DNA of 42,624 nucleotides from Cudoniella acicularis (lineage: Eukaryota; Ascomycota; Leotiomycetes; Helotiales; Helotiaceae), in contig JAAMPI010000345.1 in assembly GCA_013054445.1 (NCBI GenBank), positions 1 through 42,624 on the forward strand, in the 5' to 3' direction. Position 1 is the stretch's first letter; each line of letters opens with the position of its first letter. The notes beneath the pieces were generated by a model. That model had not been told where the DNA came from and did not search any database. It was given only the letters and a program-made list of their open reading frames with translations. Below are positions 1 to 11,235 of this stretch, in pieces. The position numbers were made by a program, and so were the translations under genes.

Positions 1-229
1 AGTAAGGCGATTAATCTGATTAACTAGAACACGTTCTTAGGCGTTGGTAAGGCATTGGTGGACTTGAGACTAGTACTCGGCCCTAGAGGTGGTTTTGCCT
101 CTAGCGTGTCGGGATAGCGTAGATCGGTTTAATTTGTATTTCCTAGCTATCGTAGCGTAATCAGGAGCTAAAGAGCTTTCGATTTCGGCTAGAGCCTTCT
201 ACATATTGTCTTCGTTGACCATTTTATAG
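1..229 (-). mobile_element. Relic of a pogo/Fot1-like DDE transposase (N-terminal part, cut by window edge)
   Basis: Read on the minus strand from the ATG at 229, one frame gives a recognisable N-terminus of fungal pogo/Fot1-type transposases: a psq-type helix-turn-helix (ALAEIESS, then ATIARKYKLNRSTLSRR) followed by the start of the Tc5/CENP-B-like region (ERVLVNQINRLT). At least three in-frame TAG/TAA codons interrupt it, at places where homologues usually have Gln. This fits C-to-T mutation of CAG/CAA, that is RIP. The catalytic DDE domain would lie left of the window. The flank at about 231-320 may hold the element's terminal repeat, but I cannot define it without the other end. The element is inactive as read. 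The family call rests on motif memory, and the exact superfamily clade is uncertain. Confidence 0.65.
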
Positions 230-320
230 GTGTTTAAAGAAGTAGAGTGTGTCGCTGGTGAGGCGTGTATTTTAGCGGGGCGTGCATTTAAGCGGGATCT
301 CGAGTAAATACGAATTCTCA

Positions 321-1921
321 GATTTCGACTACAAAGCTCATGGTGTTCCCACGTGCCTGCACAATGATCCCACCCGGACATCTCTCTTCGAAATCCTCAG
401 CAACCCCTAGTTTAGTCGCGTCTGGATAACCCAAGAACTCCTCGCCTCTCAAAAATCCATTATGTGGAGAGGCGCCCTCGCTTTCGAAACCAAGATACTC
501 CTCTGGTCCGCAGTGCTAATAGCATGCCATCGAAACCTGTACGATAGTTTTCAAATCCAAATAGGAAATCCCTAGTCCTCTGCACTCTTCGCACGGAATT
601 TAGCAACTAGTTACCTGGAGTCAAGGAAGAAAGGTTCGCTCGCTATCTACGACACTGTTTCGAAAACCCTAGGGATGGGAGCCACCGATCCGCGAGATCG
701 ATATTTTGCCCTCGCCGGCCTGTCCGCTGGCCTCGATGCAAGTTTCGTTGATTACGCAAAGACGTTTTAGGAAGTAGCTTGTCTAGTGGGTAAGATGGCT
801 CTGCTGAACTTTCCAGAGTACCAGCGCGAGCCAGAAGGAGAGAGCGAGGAGATATTGGTTCTTAAGCAGGATCCTCGAAAGCACAGGTTCTTGATCGAAT
901 GGCTGGCATTTAATGCGAATCCCCAAAATCACAAATTAGGTATTCCATAATGGATCCCGGATTTGCTCTCTCCGCATAGCCCTGGTCTGGTCTTGATGGG
1001 GTTTTATAACACACATTATCTACAGGGAGTGAGAGATGTTCCAAACCCTCAAATCCGGTTGAAAAAAGGAGATTCGTGTTATTGTCCGCATCCATCTCCG
1101 ACTGAGTGGCGGATCCCAGCGCCAGATGTGCGTAGGCTTTCCTTTCCCTTTTCTTAAAATGTCACATGAATCATTGCTAGTCATTTACCAATGCAACCCA
1201 TCAATACAGGAAATAGAAATTCAAGGAGCAATCTTCGATCAAGTAAAGATCCTAGCTGGACCGCGACCGCCTCCTCCTTCTCCAAGCCACAATGATACTA
1301 CAAAAATTCACCTTTCCATCTCCCCAGCACTATATAAATCTGCGCAAGAAAAAAATCTCCAAATATGAAACAGCCATGCTGGCTTGGCTCACCGAGATCC
1401 GGCTCCTGGCAGGTCCAACCTTGAACCCAAACGGGGGCATCATGGCTACCGGGCTATCGTTATTCGACGCATTCTGGCGAAACCTTGTCTACAACCGCGG
1501 GCCAAGCTTCAACTACGACTCTCCCAACCAGACGCCGAAAACTTGGCTCGCTATTAGCTTCGCGTACCGGTATTTCCTGAAGAAACATCAGATAGCGAGT
1601 CAAACGCATCCTGACTTCGTAACTTGGGCGCTTCATTACCGGATCTTGAGCAGTCTTGCAGCGTCGTTTGAGGAAGCTGAATGGAGAGTGCAACATGCTA
1701 GGGGTTTTTTTGTGTCTGAGGAGGGTAGGATTGGTTGGGTGCCTTTTCGTACGCTGGTGGGGGACCGCGTTTGCGTTCTCCAGGGTATGCGGATTCCTGT
1801 TATCTTGAGATATCGCTGTGAAAAGTGGGAGTTTGTAAGTGCTTGTTATGTTCATGGGCTGATGGATGGTGAGGTCTGGGATCTCGAAGACCTTCATTGG
1901 GAGTTTATGAGTTTTGTATAA
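321..1921 (+). pseudogene. Decayed HET-domain (heterokaryon incompatibility) gene, N-terminus missing
   Basis: One frame from 321 to 1127 reads through the second half of a HET domain: SRVWITQEL near 410-440, and ATDPRDRYFALAGL at 681-722. It continues to GYYDTH-like and DVPNPQIRL stretches. A probable intron (1128-1209, GTGCGT...ACAG) joins to EIEIQGAIFDQVKIL. The C-terminal region to 1921 has the usual HET-protein tail: GWVPFRTLVGDRVCVLQG and YVHGLMDGE. At least four in-frame stops (for example TAG at the Trp before FSRVW, and TAG in the segment after DYAKTF) show it is dead. Several fit TGG or CAG to TAG. A further frame break lies at an A7 run, 1349-1355. The N-terminal motif (LSYVWG/WIDAICINQ) is absent, and the transposase relic abuts it. 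HET proteins trigger cell death after non-self recognition. Confidence 0.8.
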
Positions 1922-2555
1922 CAATTCTTGACATTATATTTAGCTGACAGAATTTTCTGCGTGGAAGATAAGATGAATCTCAACTAGCGTTTGCTTCTGT
2001 TCACAACGGAGGCTGTTTTTGGGCAAAGGATAGGGCGGGTTCATCACTTGAAACATGCCGCAGAAAGTCCAAACAAAAGTCGGCAGTGGAAGCTTGCTAG
2101 TATTTTTTCAAATCAGGCAAACTAAAGATCTATTTCTCTTCAATTATTTAGCTTCACCAGCACACCGCATTCAATTTATCGATAGCAGTCCAGGCAATAT
2201 AAGTATAAAACCCGCATTAAAGCAACGAAGCTTATTTTTGTCGCCTCGAAGGCCTGAACTTTGCTCCAACATCAAGCAACATGCCATCCATTACAAAATT
2301 GCAGCAAAAACTGTGTGTAGCAAAGGATCATACATCTTTACCCCGCTATTTGAAAGCAAACAGCAAAGCAAATCATTGTGTTGTATGTCATGGTTTGTAT
2401 GTCGGCGGAGATGAGAGCGATCTGAGAGATTCAGCGAAAGATCGACGCATTGATTGATCAGTATGCGGCTGTGGCGGCGGCCTTCGGTGCATCTTGACAG
2501 TACATTGCAAGGTTGAGGAGAGTGGGAATGAGCTATAAAAAACGTCAGTGCAGCC
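1922..2555. other. Intergenic, no gene seen
   Basis: The 3' flanks of the HET relic and of the hydrophobin-like gene meet here. Short open frames are present (for example 2055-2414), but they show no domain, signal or splice pattern I recognise. I see no RNA gene. Confidence 0.5.
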
Positions 2556-2992
2556 CTACAATTTCTCCTTCGGGGTTAAAAGTGCCTTCGGGAATGAATC
2601 AACTTGGCAGCAGAGATCTGTGCCCTTGCTACAGACCGGGTTGACCGAGCCTGCTTTTCATCAGTACCAATCCGTATCTGGCTTGAAGGAAGCTTACAGT
2701 AGATGCCGTTGATACTGTTTGGATCGAGTTTGTATCCGAGAATTGGAGCCAACTCCAGTACAAGCGGAACATCACCGTCAAAAGTGCTCTGGCAGCACAA
2801 TCGAGTGCCGTTGTTGGCTGCAGCGCATTGCGGGGATGGATTCGTGGTCATCATACTCGGCAATGGATAAGCCAGAACAGGGAGATCTTGGATCAGGTTT
2901 CCGAGCGTGGAAAGGAGATCGAAGAGGAGAGCGTTGGCGAGTTGGCTGACAAAGAGAAGAGCGAAAAGAAGCTTTGCAAACTGAGGAGCCAT
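2556..2992 (-). CDS. Hydrophobin-like small secreted cysteine-rich protein, one intron
   Basis: Minus strand. Exon 1 is 2992-2698 and exon 2 is 2650-2556; the intron 2697-2651 (47 nt) is GTAAGC...AAGCAG and splits the Cys codon of GIYC. The product is 129 aa. The signal peptide is at residues 1-21 (LLFALLFVSQLANA). The cysteine order is C...CC...C...C...CC: QC, LCC, GIYC, PVC and DLCC. This matches hydrophobins, which self-assemble into amphipathic films on hyphae and spores. The usual eighth cysteine (GLVxxGC near the C-terminus) is missing; the protein ends about 16 residues after the last CC. Without splicing, the frame gives a basic tail with no cysteines, so the intron is well supported. 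It could be a divergent hydrophobin or one that lost its C-terminus. The proteins between Cys3 and Cys4 have about 32 residues, as in class I. Confidence 0.72.
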
Positions 2993-4886
2993 TGCAAAAA
3001 CGAGAGTGGGGTTTTGAAGACAGATGATGGGTCGAAAGCTCTGCTTGATATGAGATCTGGAAGTTGGAAGAGATGCAAAAGAGTGGTGGAGTTGGAGATG
3101 AAAGCATCGCCACTGGGCGGCTGAAGATATTTATTTTCCTAGCCAATTAACAAGAGAGGAAGGAGCGTAAGAATTGAAGAAACTAGACGCGAGAGAGAGT
3201 GCAACAATAGGAGACGCTTGCACCAACTTGTGCGTCGTAACTGCCGATCTAGCGTCCTTCCCTGTGCGCGCAAAAATCAACAACTTTCCAGGAGAGCTCA
3301 AGAGGCAAGAATAATCTCACGGAAGGAAAAGCCGGGTTGTTCCATCTTCGTGCAACGGGATTTTCTTTTGACATGAGCTGTGGTGTTGTATGAATGTGCT
3401 AGGGTCGGGGCAAAACCATGGCCCTTAGCTCAGGGGTAATTTGACGGGAAAAGGCCGAAAATAATGCTGATTACGGGAAAATCCCATGAAGATCCCAACG
3501 CCACCTCAATAATTTAATTTCAACCTCTTTCCTCTTCTTCTCTTCGGCATGAACATCATTGCCCATTTGTGAAGAGTTCGGCACGTCGCTTTTCTTAGAG
3601 TGAAATTCAGCTTGCTTTTCATTGTTGCACAGTGGGCTCGTATACTGCTTGAAGCTTGGTTCGACAATGGTTCAACAGAGGTTTGCCACGAAGGATGCTG
3701 TGCAACGCCCAATATTTACCCAGCACCACGACGGTGGGAGGCTGGATATCACAGGAGCCTCGAACCTTGCCGAAAATGCCTTTTACCACCAGGACTGTGG
3801 TCACTTGCCCCAACCCAGGGTGTTTGGTGGATGCCAAGTTCGTTTTACACAGACCTCAGTTTCTCCGTCCATTACATCCCGTATCTTTGCATTTTCCTCG
3901 TGTTGCCCAAAAGTTGAAGTCGGTCCTTCTGCAAGCTGCATCAAGGGAGGCGTGCCGTTGTTGAATGGCTTGCTAGAGTCGCACGTCTTATTCGTTCAGA
4001 AAAGATCTTCATCATCCGTCCGAGCGCTATCTGCTTGGTATTGCTTTTTCTTGTATGCTTCTAAACTGTAAGTGCTTGTTCTGCAGACTGGTGGGCAGGG
4101 CACTGCCGTTGCGAGTCGCTAATCTTTATCCAGAACAACGTTGTGCACATCATAATTTCTCCGCCTTGAAACTGCGCTCAAGCCACTATTTGATGGGACC
4201 GTTTTGCTGGGGAATCGACAATACCTCCGGTATGAGCATCAGCCAATAAAGCCAGACTTTGACGAGCTATTGTCGACATGAGATTGGATTGAGGAGTTTT
4301 TCTGGCGCACGGGCAGCAGCAGCAGCCCTCGGGTATCTTGCATCGATATCTTGCCTGCAGACGTCTCCAAGGTCGCGGTCCCAGATTGATATAAAAAGAT
4401 TGTCAAAACATTATGTTGTTGTATTTGATTGTTAGATCTTGACTCACAAGTGCAGGTGCAACTCGGTACCTTCTTCTCTCACTACATTGTCTCGGGATGC
4501 AGAATCTCCGAAGGCTTGTTGCCGACAATAGCCTCTGCGTGCGCCCACTCTCGACCTGAATGGCATCTTTTGCCGTCATATCACGTGGAATTGACACTTC
4601 TTTTTGAAACGGAAAAAATTGCCCGGCACTGTTCACAGATTGAATTCGGCAACTACTAGCGTCCAAAGGAACCACCAATAGGGAAGCAGATGACTCGAAG
4701 AAGTCATTCGATAAAGGCAGGTCTAGCAGACGAATCCTCTAAGCCTCATCTGATTCTGACTCCAGTGTTTTCCTACACTCGCTCGGATATAATTCGATGC
4801 ATTTCCTTGGGATGACCTTGCAGAAAAACAAAACAACTCTCTTATTTCCCAGCAATCACTTCAAAATACGCCAAAGAATTTTCACG
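2993..4886. other. Intergenic between hydrophobin and P450, no supported gene
   Basis: This is the shared upstream region of the divergent hydrophobin-like gene (minus) and P450 (plus). The part near 2993-3190 is purine-rich. Open frames at 3600-4071 in two phases (105 and 149 codons) have no recognisable domain, no clear splice structure and mutually exclusive readings, so I do not call a gene. CT-rich and TATA-like stretches precede the P450 start, but I could not assign a specific site. Confidence 0.5.
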
Positions 4887-6701
4887 ATGTTTTCCAACTT
4901 CCCAATCTTATACCCTCTCCTTTCCCTCCTCGCCTTGGCCTTTCTGGTCCATTGGATCCATGCCAGGTTCTTCTCAGCTCGTTCTCTTCCGAAGTCATTG
5001 CCTTGGGCCGGCGTCAATGACAGCAGTGTTCTCTCAAGAGCTATTTCCACCTACCGAAGCCTTTTCCACACTCGTGAGCTGCTATATGAGGCCTATGAGA
5101 AGGTATTTTACCCCGGTCCAAGGTGAATTTGGCTAACTTGATTAAAGTATTCCAAGGATGGTATTCCATTTGTTCTTCCAAATGTCGTTGCTGGTCCAGA
5201 AGTTATTCTCCCTCAATCAATGATGGATTGGCTCTTGCATCATCCAGACAACGTTCTAGACCAGAATGAAGTCAACAGGGACTTCCTTCAAGCCGATTAT
5301 ACCATGCTTCATGAGAAGGTCATTCATGACTCAGTCCATGCTGAATTCATCAGAAAAGCCCTCACCCAGCATCTTGGTGACTACACTGGAGATGTTGCTG
5401 AGGAAGTTGACTTCGTTTTCAGAAAGGTTTGGGGCATCGACAGTGAGAGTTGGAAAGAGGTAGTTGTTTATGACACTATGTCTGAGATCATCGCCAGAAT
5501 CTCGAACCGAGTCCTTGTTGGTCTTCCCCTTTGTAAGTCATTCTTCACAGGGCCTCGAATCTCACGCTAATCATGGCAGGTCGCAATGATAATTACGTAT
5601 ATCACTCTTCCAGATTTGCTCGTTGGGTCATTCTCGAAGCCTCAACTATCAATATGCTTCCCAATTTCCTGAAACCGTCAGTTCTATCTTCAAATGCTTT
5701 CCCATTCGATACTGACGACCTTGGAGTATACTTGCTCCAATCGTCACCTTTTTTGACTACCAGCATTACCTTGCTATGACCAAGCATATTATCCCAATTT
5801 GGAAGCAAGCAAGTTCTGCTCCAATTCTCGATGGCAAGAAGAAGGTACACTCTCTCCATATTGGGCTTTTAATTATTTGCTAACCTCTCTCTAGACTGGC
5901 TATATTCAGTGGTGCTTAGATCACGCTGATACTCCCATTGAAAGAGGAAGTGACATGATATCCAAGCGCCTCTCCGCGCTCAGCTTTGCAGTCATCCAAT
6001 CCTCCGTCATCACACTTAGCAATCTTCTGTTCGACCTCGCCGCTTCCCCGCTCACACCAACTCTCATGAGCACCATACAACAATATGTCTTCGCAGAGCT
6101 CCAGGAAGACCACGGAATCTGGACCAAATCCAATCTTGCGCGTATCATCATCCTCGATAGTGTTCTTCGGGAAAGCATGCGCTTATGGGGATTTGTTAGC
6201 CGCGGTGTCTTGAAGACAGTGGTAGCTCCGAAGGGAATCAATTTACCTGGGTATGGTCACTTGCCCTGCGGTACCAAGGTCGGCATTCATGCAAATCCTG
6301 TGCATCATGACGAGAAATTCTATGACAACGCCTACGAGTTCCAGCCTCTCCGATTCTGTACCCCAGGTTCAATCATGACAACCGAGGATGGGAAAGCGAT
6401 TGAACAGAAGCGTGAAGGCACACCTCTTGTTAACACAAGCAGCACCTTCATGGCTTTCTCACATGGAAAACACGCTTGGTGCTTCCCCCTTTCTCCAATC
6501 ATACTAACGAAGCTAATTCTTCTCAACAGTCCAGGTCGCTTCTTCGCCACACAACAACTCAAGCTCGTCCTCGCGTACATCGCCATCAACTACGAAATTG
6601 CACCGATCCCGCAACGCCCAGCCAACAACTGGATCGTTGGCAGCTCTGGCCCACCCCTCAAAGACACCATCCGAATTCGGCGCATCAAAGGCACCGCCTA
6701 A
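4887..6701 (+). CDS. Cytochrome P450 monooxygenase, six exons
   Basis: Exons 4887-5102, 5148-5532, 5580-5676, 5727-5844, 5895-6478 and 6530-6701 join in frame to 523 aa. All introns are GT-AG, 44-51 nt, most with CTAAC/CTGAC-like branch sites. I chose the ATG at 4887 because it directly starts the membrane anchor (ILYPLLSLLALAFLVHWI); an upstream ATG at 4797 adds 30 polar residues. P450 landmarks in order: I-helix region (LSFAVIQSSVITLSNLL), ExxR (ESMR), the PERF-like FQPLRF, and the heme loop FSHGKHACPG with the ligand Cys467 split by the last intron. The protein should sit in the ER membrane and oxidise a small lipophilic substrate using NADPH-P450 reductase. It resembles fungal secondary-metabolism P450s (ent-kaurene oxidase-like group), but no biosynthetic partner lies beside it. 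The I-helix AGxxT motif is atypical. Confidence 0.93.
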
Positions 6702-9486
6702 CAGTCCTTGGCTTCAAAATGCTCTTCTCCTTCAAGCTTCACTCGTTCGTTTTACAACTTTCAAAAATCAAATTCATATGATACGATACGATACCCCTAC
6801 TGGTCAGAATCTTTTACGTTCGAATTGAACATTCAGGTCCCTAGTTTAGTTCCTTTTATTGGATCATCTTTGCATTTAGAAGGCGTTTAAGAGAGGCACA
6901 GCAATTGGTGTATGTATCTGGATGGATGGCATGGATGGATGGTTTTCATTTTGCATTTCGCTTATTAATTCTTAATATGTGGATTTGGGGGGAGGGGGAG
7001 GGGGAGGGAAGCTCATCATACATACATGCTTTTGCAAATTGCTAGCACTCAATCATGTATTGAGGGGAAATGGCAGTCAATATTGCCTGCCAGGCTGCTC
7101 TGAAGATACTCTACTATCCTTTAGGTTTGGGAATTGAATCCAAGATGCAAATTTCGATTTCAACTTTCAAGACTTGGAGTTCCGTGGTTTTTGGGCGTCG
7201 CATTCGTGGTCCACTTCAGGCAGTCTTCTCAGTATGTGGCTTCACGACGTTATTGATTCCTGATTGTTCGTGATTCAATTTCAATATTCTTCGTGAGAAG
7301 CGGTTTCACCTGATATCGCTGACCGTCTGATTCCTCTTCGTTCACTTTCAGCATTCCCCGTCAGAAGTGGTTTCACATGACATCATTCATCGTCTACTTT
7401 CTCATGATTCATTTTCAATATTCCTCTCGAGAAACATGCCTTCACAATAAATGACATCATCCTTCTGCAAGTTGCGAGCCTGCAGCGTTGGCTTCAGGGT
7501 ATAAAAACAGCAAGCTCGGCAATACGAAGAGAAAAGAACAAGAAAGAAGCTCCAGTCTAGAAAACGCATATCAACCATTGGGAGGGGAATGTGCTTTTAA
7601 TATTATAGGGTGACGAGATGATTTTGCTTTTGCTTTGCTGTTTGTTAGGTTTTGGGGAGTATATAAGGGAGGGGAAAGAGGTGAGGGGGGACAGTAAAGG
7701 GAGGCATGGCAGTGAAGGCGGAGTTTAACAGTGATTGTCTTGTCGTCATAAATAATTCTTCGTTCTATTATACTTCCTCGCTTGTCTAGATCTATTCACA
7801 GGAACTCTCCTTATTTTTTTCGAGAGAGATAGGCTAATACTCTAGCACCTCGCCTTGATCGCACGGGGATGGAAATTTTCCCTTCGCTCTTACAGCAGCA
7901 CAGGTATTGCATATGGTTGTAAGAGTATTTTTCGTTGTCTTCCTATATTTTCTAGAGAGTTAGTAGGGTTTTATATACGTCTTCGGAATTTTTAGATCCG
8001 ATTGTGGGATTATTTTCTTTGTTTTAGCTCTGCTGAAGTGTTTGAGGACTTTTCTTATCTATCGATCTGTTTGTAAAAGCGAGTCGAAGTTGTAGATTGA
8101 GGTATAAACACTAAAGGAGCTGAAGAGTATACGTATATAAAAAAAAAAAAAACTTCGTCAAAGCATTTATAGGAGAGTGGACTCGGGAAAGAGAGCTTTC
8201 AACTTTGTATTGGCTTTTATTTTAGACTGGAGGGACATTTGATTTTACTAGGAAAGGTAATAGCTCAGATTCATGATTGATGTAGAAAGGCAAAGAATAG
8301 GGTGAAGGTATGCGACAGTAAGTGTAGAAATAACAGTAAAGAAATTTCCTGGCAGTGACTGTGAAAGTGAAAGTCATATTCAAGAAGGATCAAGTATCTG
8401 AAGTTGATTCTCCAACATTTAAAACTTCTTTAGTTCGGAAACTCTAGTATACCTGAAAAACGTTTAAAAATCCGCTACTAGATGGTTTCGAACGTGAAGA
8501 GATCGTAACAAAAGTGAGCTGTGAAATGATAAATTTCTCTGTAATTAAGGGCTGTTGTAAGGCTAGGGGGGTGATAGAAAATATTTTATAGAGTAAAGAT
8601 CTGCTAAAATTTACGTAGGATCTACTTGTTCCAATCTAAATTTAAGTGCTTGCATAAGATAAAGTGTTCGAAATTTCTTCAACCGTTGTTGTGTAAGTGT
8701 TTGTACAAAGGGGGCAGGACTAGTCTAGAGAGGGATACAATATAAAAACGACGAAGAGAAGAGAAGAGGAGAAGACTACTGGCCTACAGCAGATCATCGA
8801 CAGCAGAACGCTATAGTAAGAGGCATGGCGAGGCAATGCTAACCTTGGGAATTTCATCTCGCTACTTATTTATTGAGAAAATAATCACTCTCTAGGCTTA
8901 ATATTCGGTTTGTTAGGCAAGTGATCATGGGAAAGTTCTCTTGGATAAGGATTTTGAGAAATCATCAATTGGCAGCACGTTTAGAAGTGACTGCGAAGAA
9001 TAATGTGACAGCAGCCGTAAGTTGCGAATGGCAACTAAAAGAGCATAAACTTATACCACAGCCTCCTGAGTCATGAGATTGTAAGAAGTGTCTAGAGTCA
9101 AGTTTCCCTGAGGCGCACTTCTTCCAAATAAACTCCATAAGCTTTCGGATCGCTAGGCACATGGTCACTTCTGCTTTCTCCCTAAGTGTTTAGCTTTCTG
9201 AAGTTCTTGCTCAGTCCTTGCTAAGGAATTTATAGTGTCCTCGCCATAGCTGATTTCTGTAATATTATAGGTGTTGTGTCTTCTCTGACTATGGAGCGGG
9301 GTAGGAGCACCGGGAGAGATAAATTTGGGTGATCTTGCTATGTTAATGTGTTAAATCGTCCATCGTACTAATTTCTAGTTATAAAAGCATGAAGCGCGCT
9401 GTGAGGGAAGAGCAGCGCAGAAACGAAAGGAATTCAAACTTAACGGCAAACCCTACTAGTCAATATTATTCTTCCCACATTGATAT
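6702..9486. other. Gene-poor AT-rich region, probably decayed repeats
   Basis: About 2.8 kb with no supported gene. It holds GGAT and GGGGGA microsatellites (6920-7010), the 67-bp tandem repeat listed separately, a purine-rich stretch with a TATATAAGG box (7650-7720), an AT-rich tract with A12 near 8140, and a GAAGA-rich tract at 8750-8775. The stretch at 7650-7805 resembles the R-U5 end of a copia-type LTR, with a TATA box followed by a pyrimidine-rich end, but I find no second LTR or pol motif. A minus-strand open frame at 8965-9168 has no recognisable domain. The stop-rich, AT-rich composition fits RIP-mutated repeats. Confidence 0.5.
7253..7468. repeat. Degenerate tandem repeat, 67-bp period, about three copies
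   Basis: Three ATTC-C/T-TCG-type anchors lie at 7286, 7353 and 7420, exactly 67 bases apart. Each is followed by GAGAAG/CAGAAG-like sequence and a TTTCAC/CTTCAC block, then by a GATTCA-TTTTCAAT-type block that leads into the next copy. A half copy precedes the first anchor (7253-7285). Divergence between copies is considerable, so this is an old array. Confidence 0.75.
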
Positions 9487-10976
9487 CTACTTTAGAGATG
9501 TACGGATAAGAAAATCCAATGCCATCCAATCCTCTGACGAAGGATTTCCCTCTTCTCTTCTAGCTCTGCTGGTTGTACGCTTTTTGACCGGTGTACTAAG
9601 TTCTGGCAATTCCAACAAGTCAATTGACGTCGGCTTAGAGGTAATGAAGACCTCGGCAATGCCTTCACACCGCCTGTAACCATTCTCTCTCATCTCCGCT
9701 GGGACCTTTGTCTTCACCTTCCATGACTTCCCAGTTACAAACTCTTGGCCGTTGTCCTGCGGAGGAATATTTTCGTAAGTCCCACGAAGAATATTCTTTA
9801 TCTACAAAAGGGGACCCATATTATAAACATAAACATACAGGGCCTTGTTTCCTTTGTTTTCTACCCGCAATTGATACATAAACTTTTCCTTTTCACCATC
9901 TTCCACTTCTATCAGGCACTCTGGGCTATAGGCTTTCCCAGAACGGCTGGTAATTCTGACGCGGAAAGACTCTATAAAATGATCCCTAGGTACGTTGTTA
10001 GTAAGGTCTCTCGCCTGTCTAAACCTAGCCAAGTGCTCGATGATATCAAAAACTTGGCTTATATCTGTTTGGTGTTGTGACATAGTAGGAATATTGATGA
10101 TCTTCTGATAAGATTCGGAGAGGACCTCATACTTTTTGTTGTCATTCATCTTAATATAGAATGTGAATAAATCACCACAATCACTATCCATGTCGATAGA
10201 AACACTGAGTGATCTTTCTCTAAGAGCCTTCAACCACTCATCCTGATGCTCAAGACTAGACGCTAGTCGTATAGGAAACCTCTGAAGGGATAATAGAGTC
10301 AGAGCTGCTGCTGTCCACCCTATTTGATCAGACGTGGCCGTCGTATCCAGTCGCTCTATATCAGACAGTAGAGCCCCAGCCTTGGTGACTTTAAAGACTA
10401 CCAAATCTCCTTGCGATCTGAGATCACTTTCAGCAGAACTCGAGGTCAACAAAGCAAAGAGATTGCCATCACAAACACCATGTGCCTGGCCCGCTTGTAA
10501 TTCGAGGCTGCCGCCTCTTTCTCAATCATCGGTGCAGTTGCTGTAATCGCCTGGGAATTGGTGTACCCAAAGAAGCCTTGTCCTTTGTTCCCATAAAGGA
10601 CGGGGCTTTGCTGTACTTCAGACTTTCGGAATTGGGCGCACAGAGTATTGTAGATAACCTTATGGTTCTTGCTGAGGCCATTGTCTTCTTTCAAAATCCG
10701 GAGCAGAAAATAGGACAAAGCTCTATGGATTTCCTCGCCCTCGAGTTCAATTTCACCTGCCTCCTCATGAGGGCCACATGCAGCGAGTATGGAATACCCG
10801 TCTAGGTTTATAAACCAACTGAGCTGCATAGAAGCGTCGCAACTTGCTAGGGTACTAAATTTATCTTCAAGGTCTTTCTCCGGATCCAAAATCAAATCTC
10901 GTTTGTGGACCTGCTCCTTCGCCGATGCTCTCAAGTCGCAAGTCTGTATCGAGATCGAAGTAGGGACCGAGATCAA
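9487..10976 (-). pseudogene. Relic of a caspase-like (peptidase C14) domain gene
   Basis: The minus strand encodes the second part of a fungal caspase-like protein. The block YSILAACGPHEEAGE, then HRALSYFLLRIL and QSPVLYG (10976-10530), matches the end of the C14 fold. After it comes the characteristic downstream region: LELQAGQAHGVCDG, FRVRITSRSGKAYSPECL, ALYVYVYNMGP and VFITSKPTSIDLLELPEL. Two lesions break it. One is a frame change near 10511-10522. The other is an in-frame TAG at 9802-9804, where Gln (CAG) would be expected. The N-terminal half with the catalytic His and Cys (DCCHSG-type) is not found upstream, so the remnant cannot be a protease. Such proteins act in fungal cell-death and NLR-like systems. 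It lies just downstream of the kinase-ankyrin gene on the same strand. The true 3' end is taken as the TAG at 9487. Confidence 0.72.
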
Positions 10977-11235
10977 TGGCGGAACGATCTTGTTGAAGTG
11001 GAGAGGAGTACGTAGAAATAAGTTTGAAAAAGGCGCAAGTGTCGTGCCATACGATGGCTCCTTTCGAAGTCTGTTTAAAACTTAGGATCTTTTTGAACTC
11101 TTGTGGAGAGAAATCCTTGAGAATTTTGTGATGTATAAAGCAAGTTATCTTGTTTTGGTTCTGAAAGTATTATGCTCAGGTAGGGCTTGGCATTCTATTA
11201 AAGTTTTCAGACGCGGAAGTTGTAGGCTATTGGGT

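Noticed and set aside
2556..2605. Second hydrophobin intron (GTTGAT...TGTAG) to reach a later GC
   Set aside because: It would leave a single residue between the CC pair and the last Cys, too short for hydrophobins, and the donor is poor.
3622..4071. 149-codon open frame (and a 102-codon one in another phase) upstream of the P450
   Set aside because: No domain, no signal peptide, competing frames of equal quality and no splice support.
7600..7805. LTR of a copia-type retrotransposon
   Set aside because: TATA box and pyrimidine-rich end look suggestive, but no second LTR, primer site or pol motif could be found.
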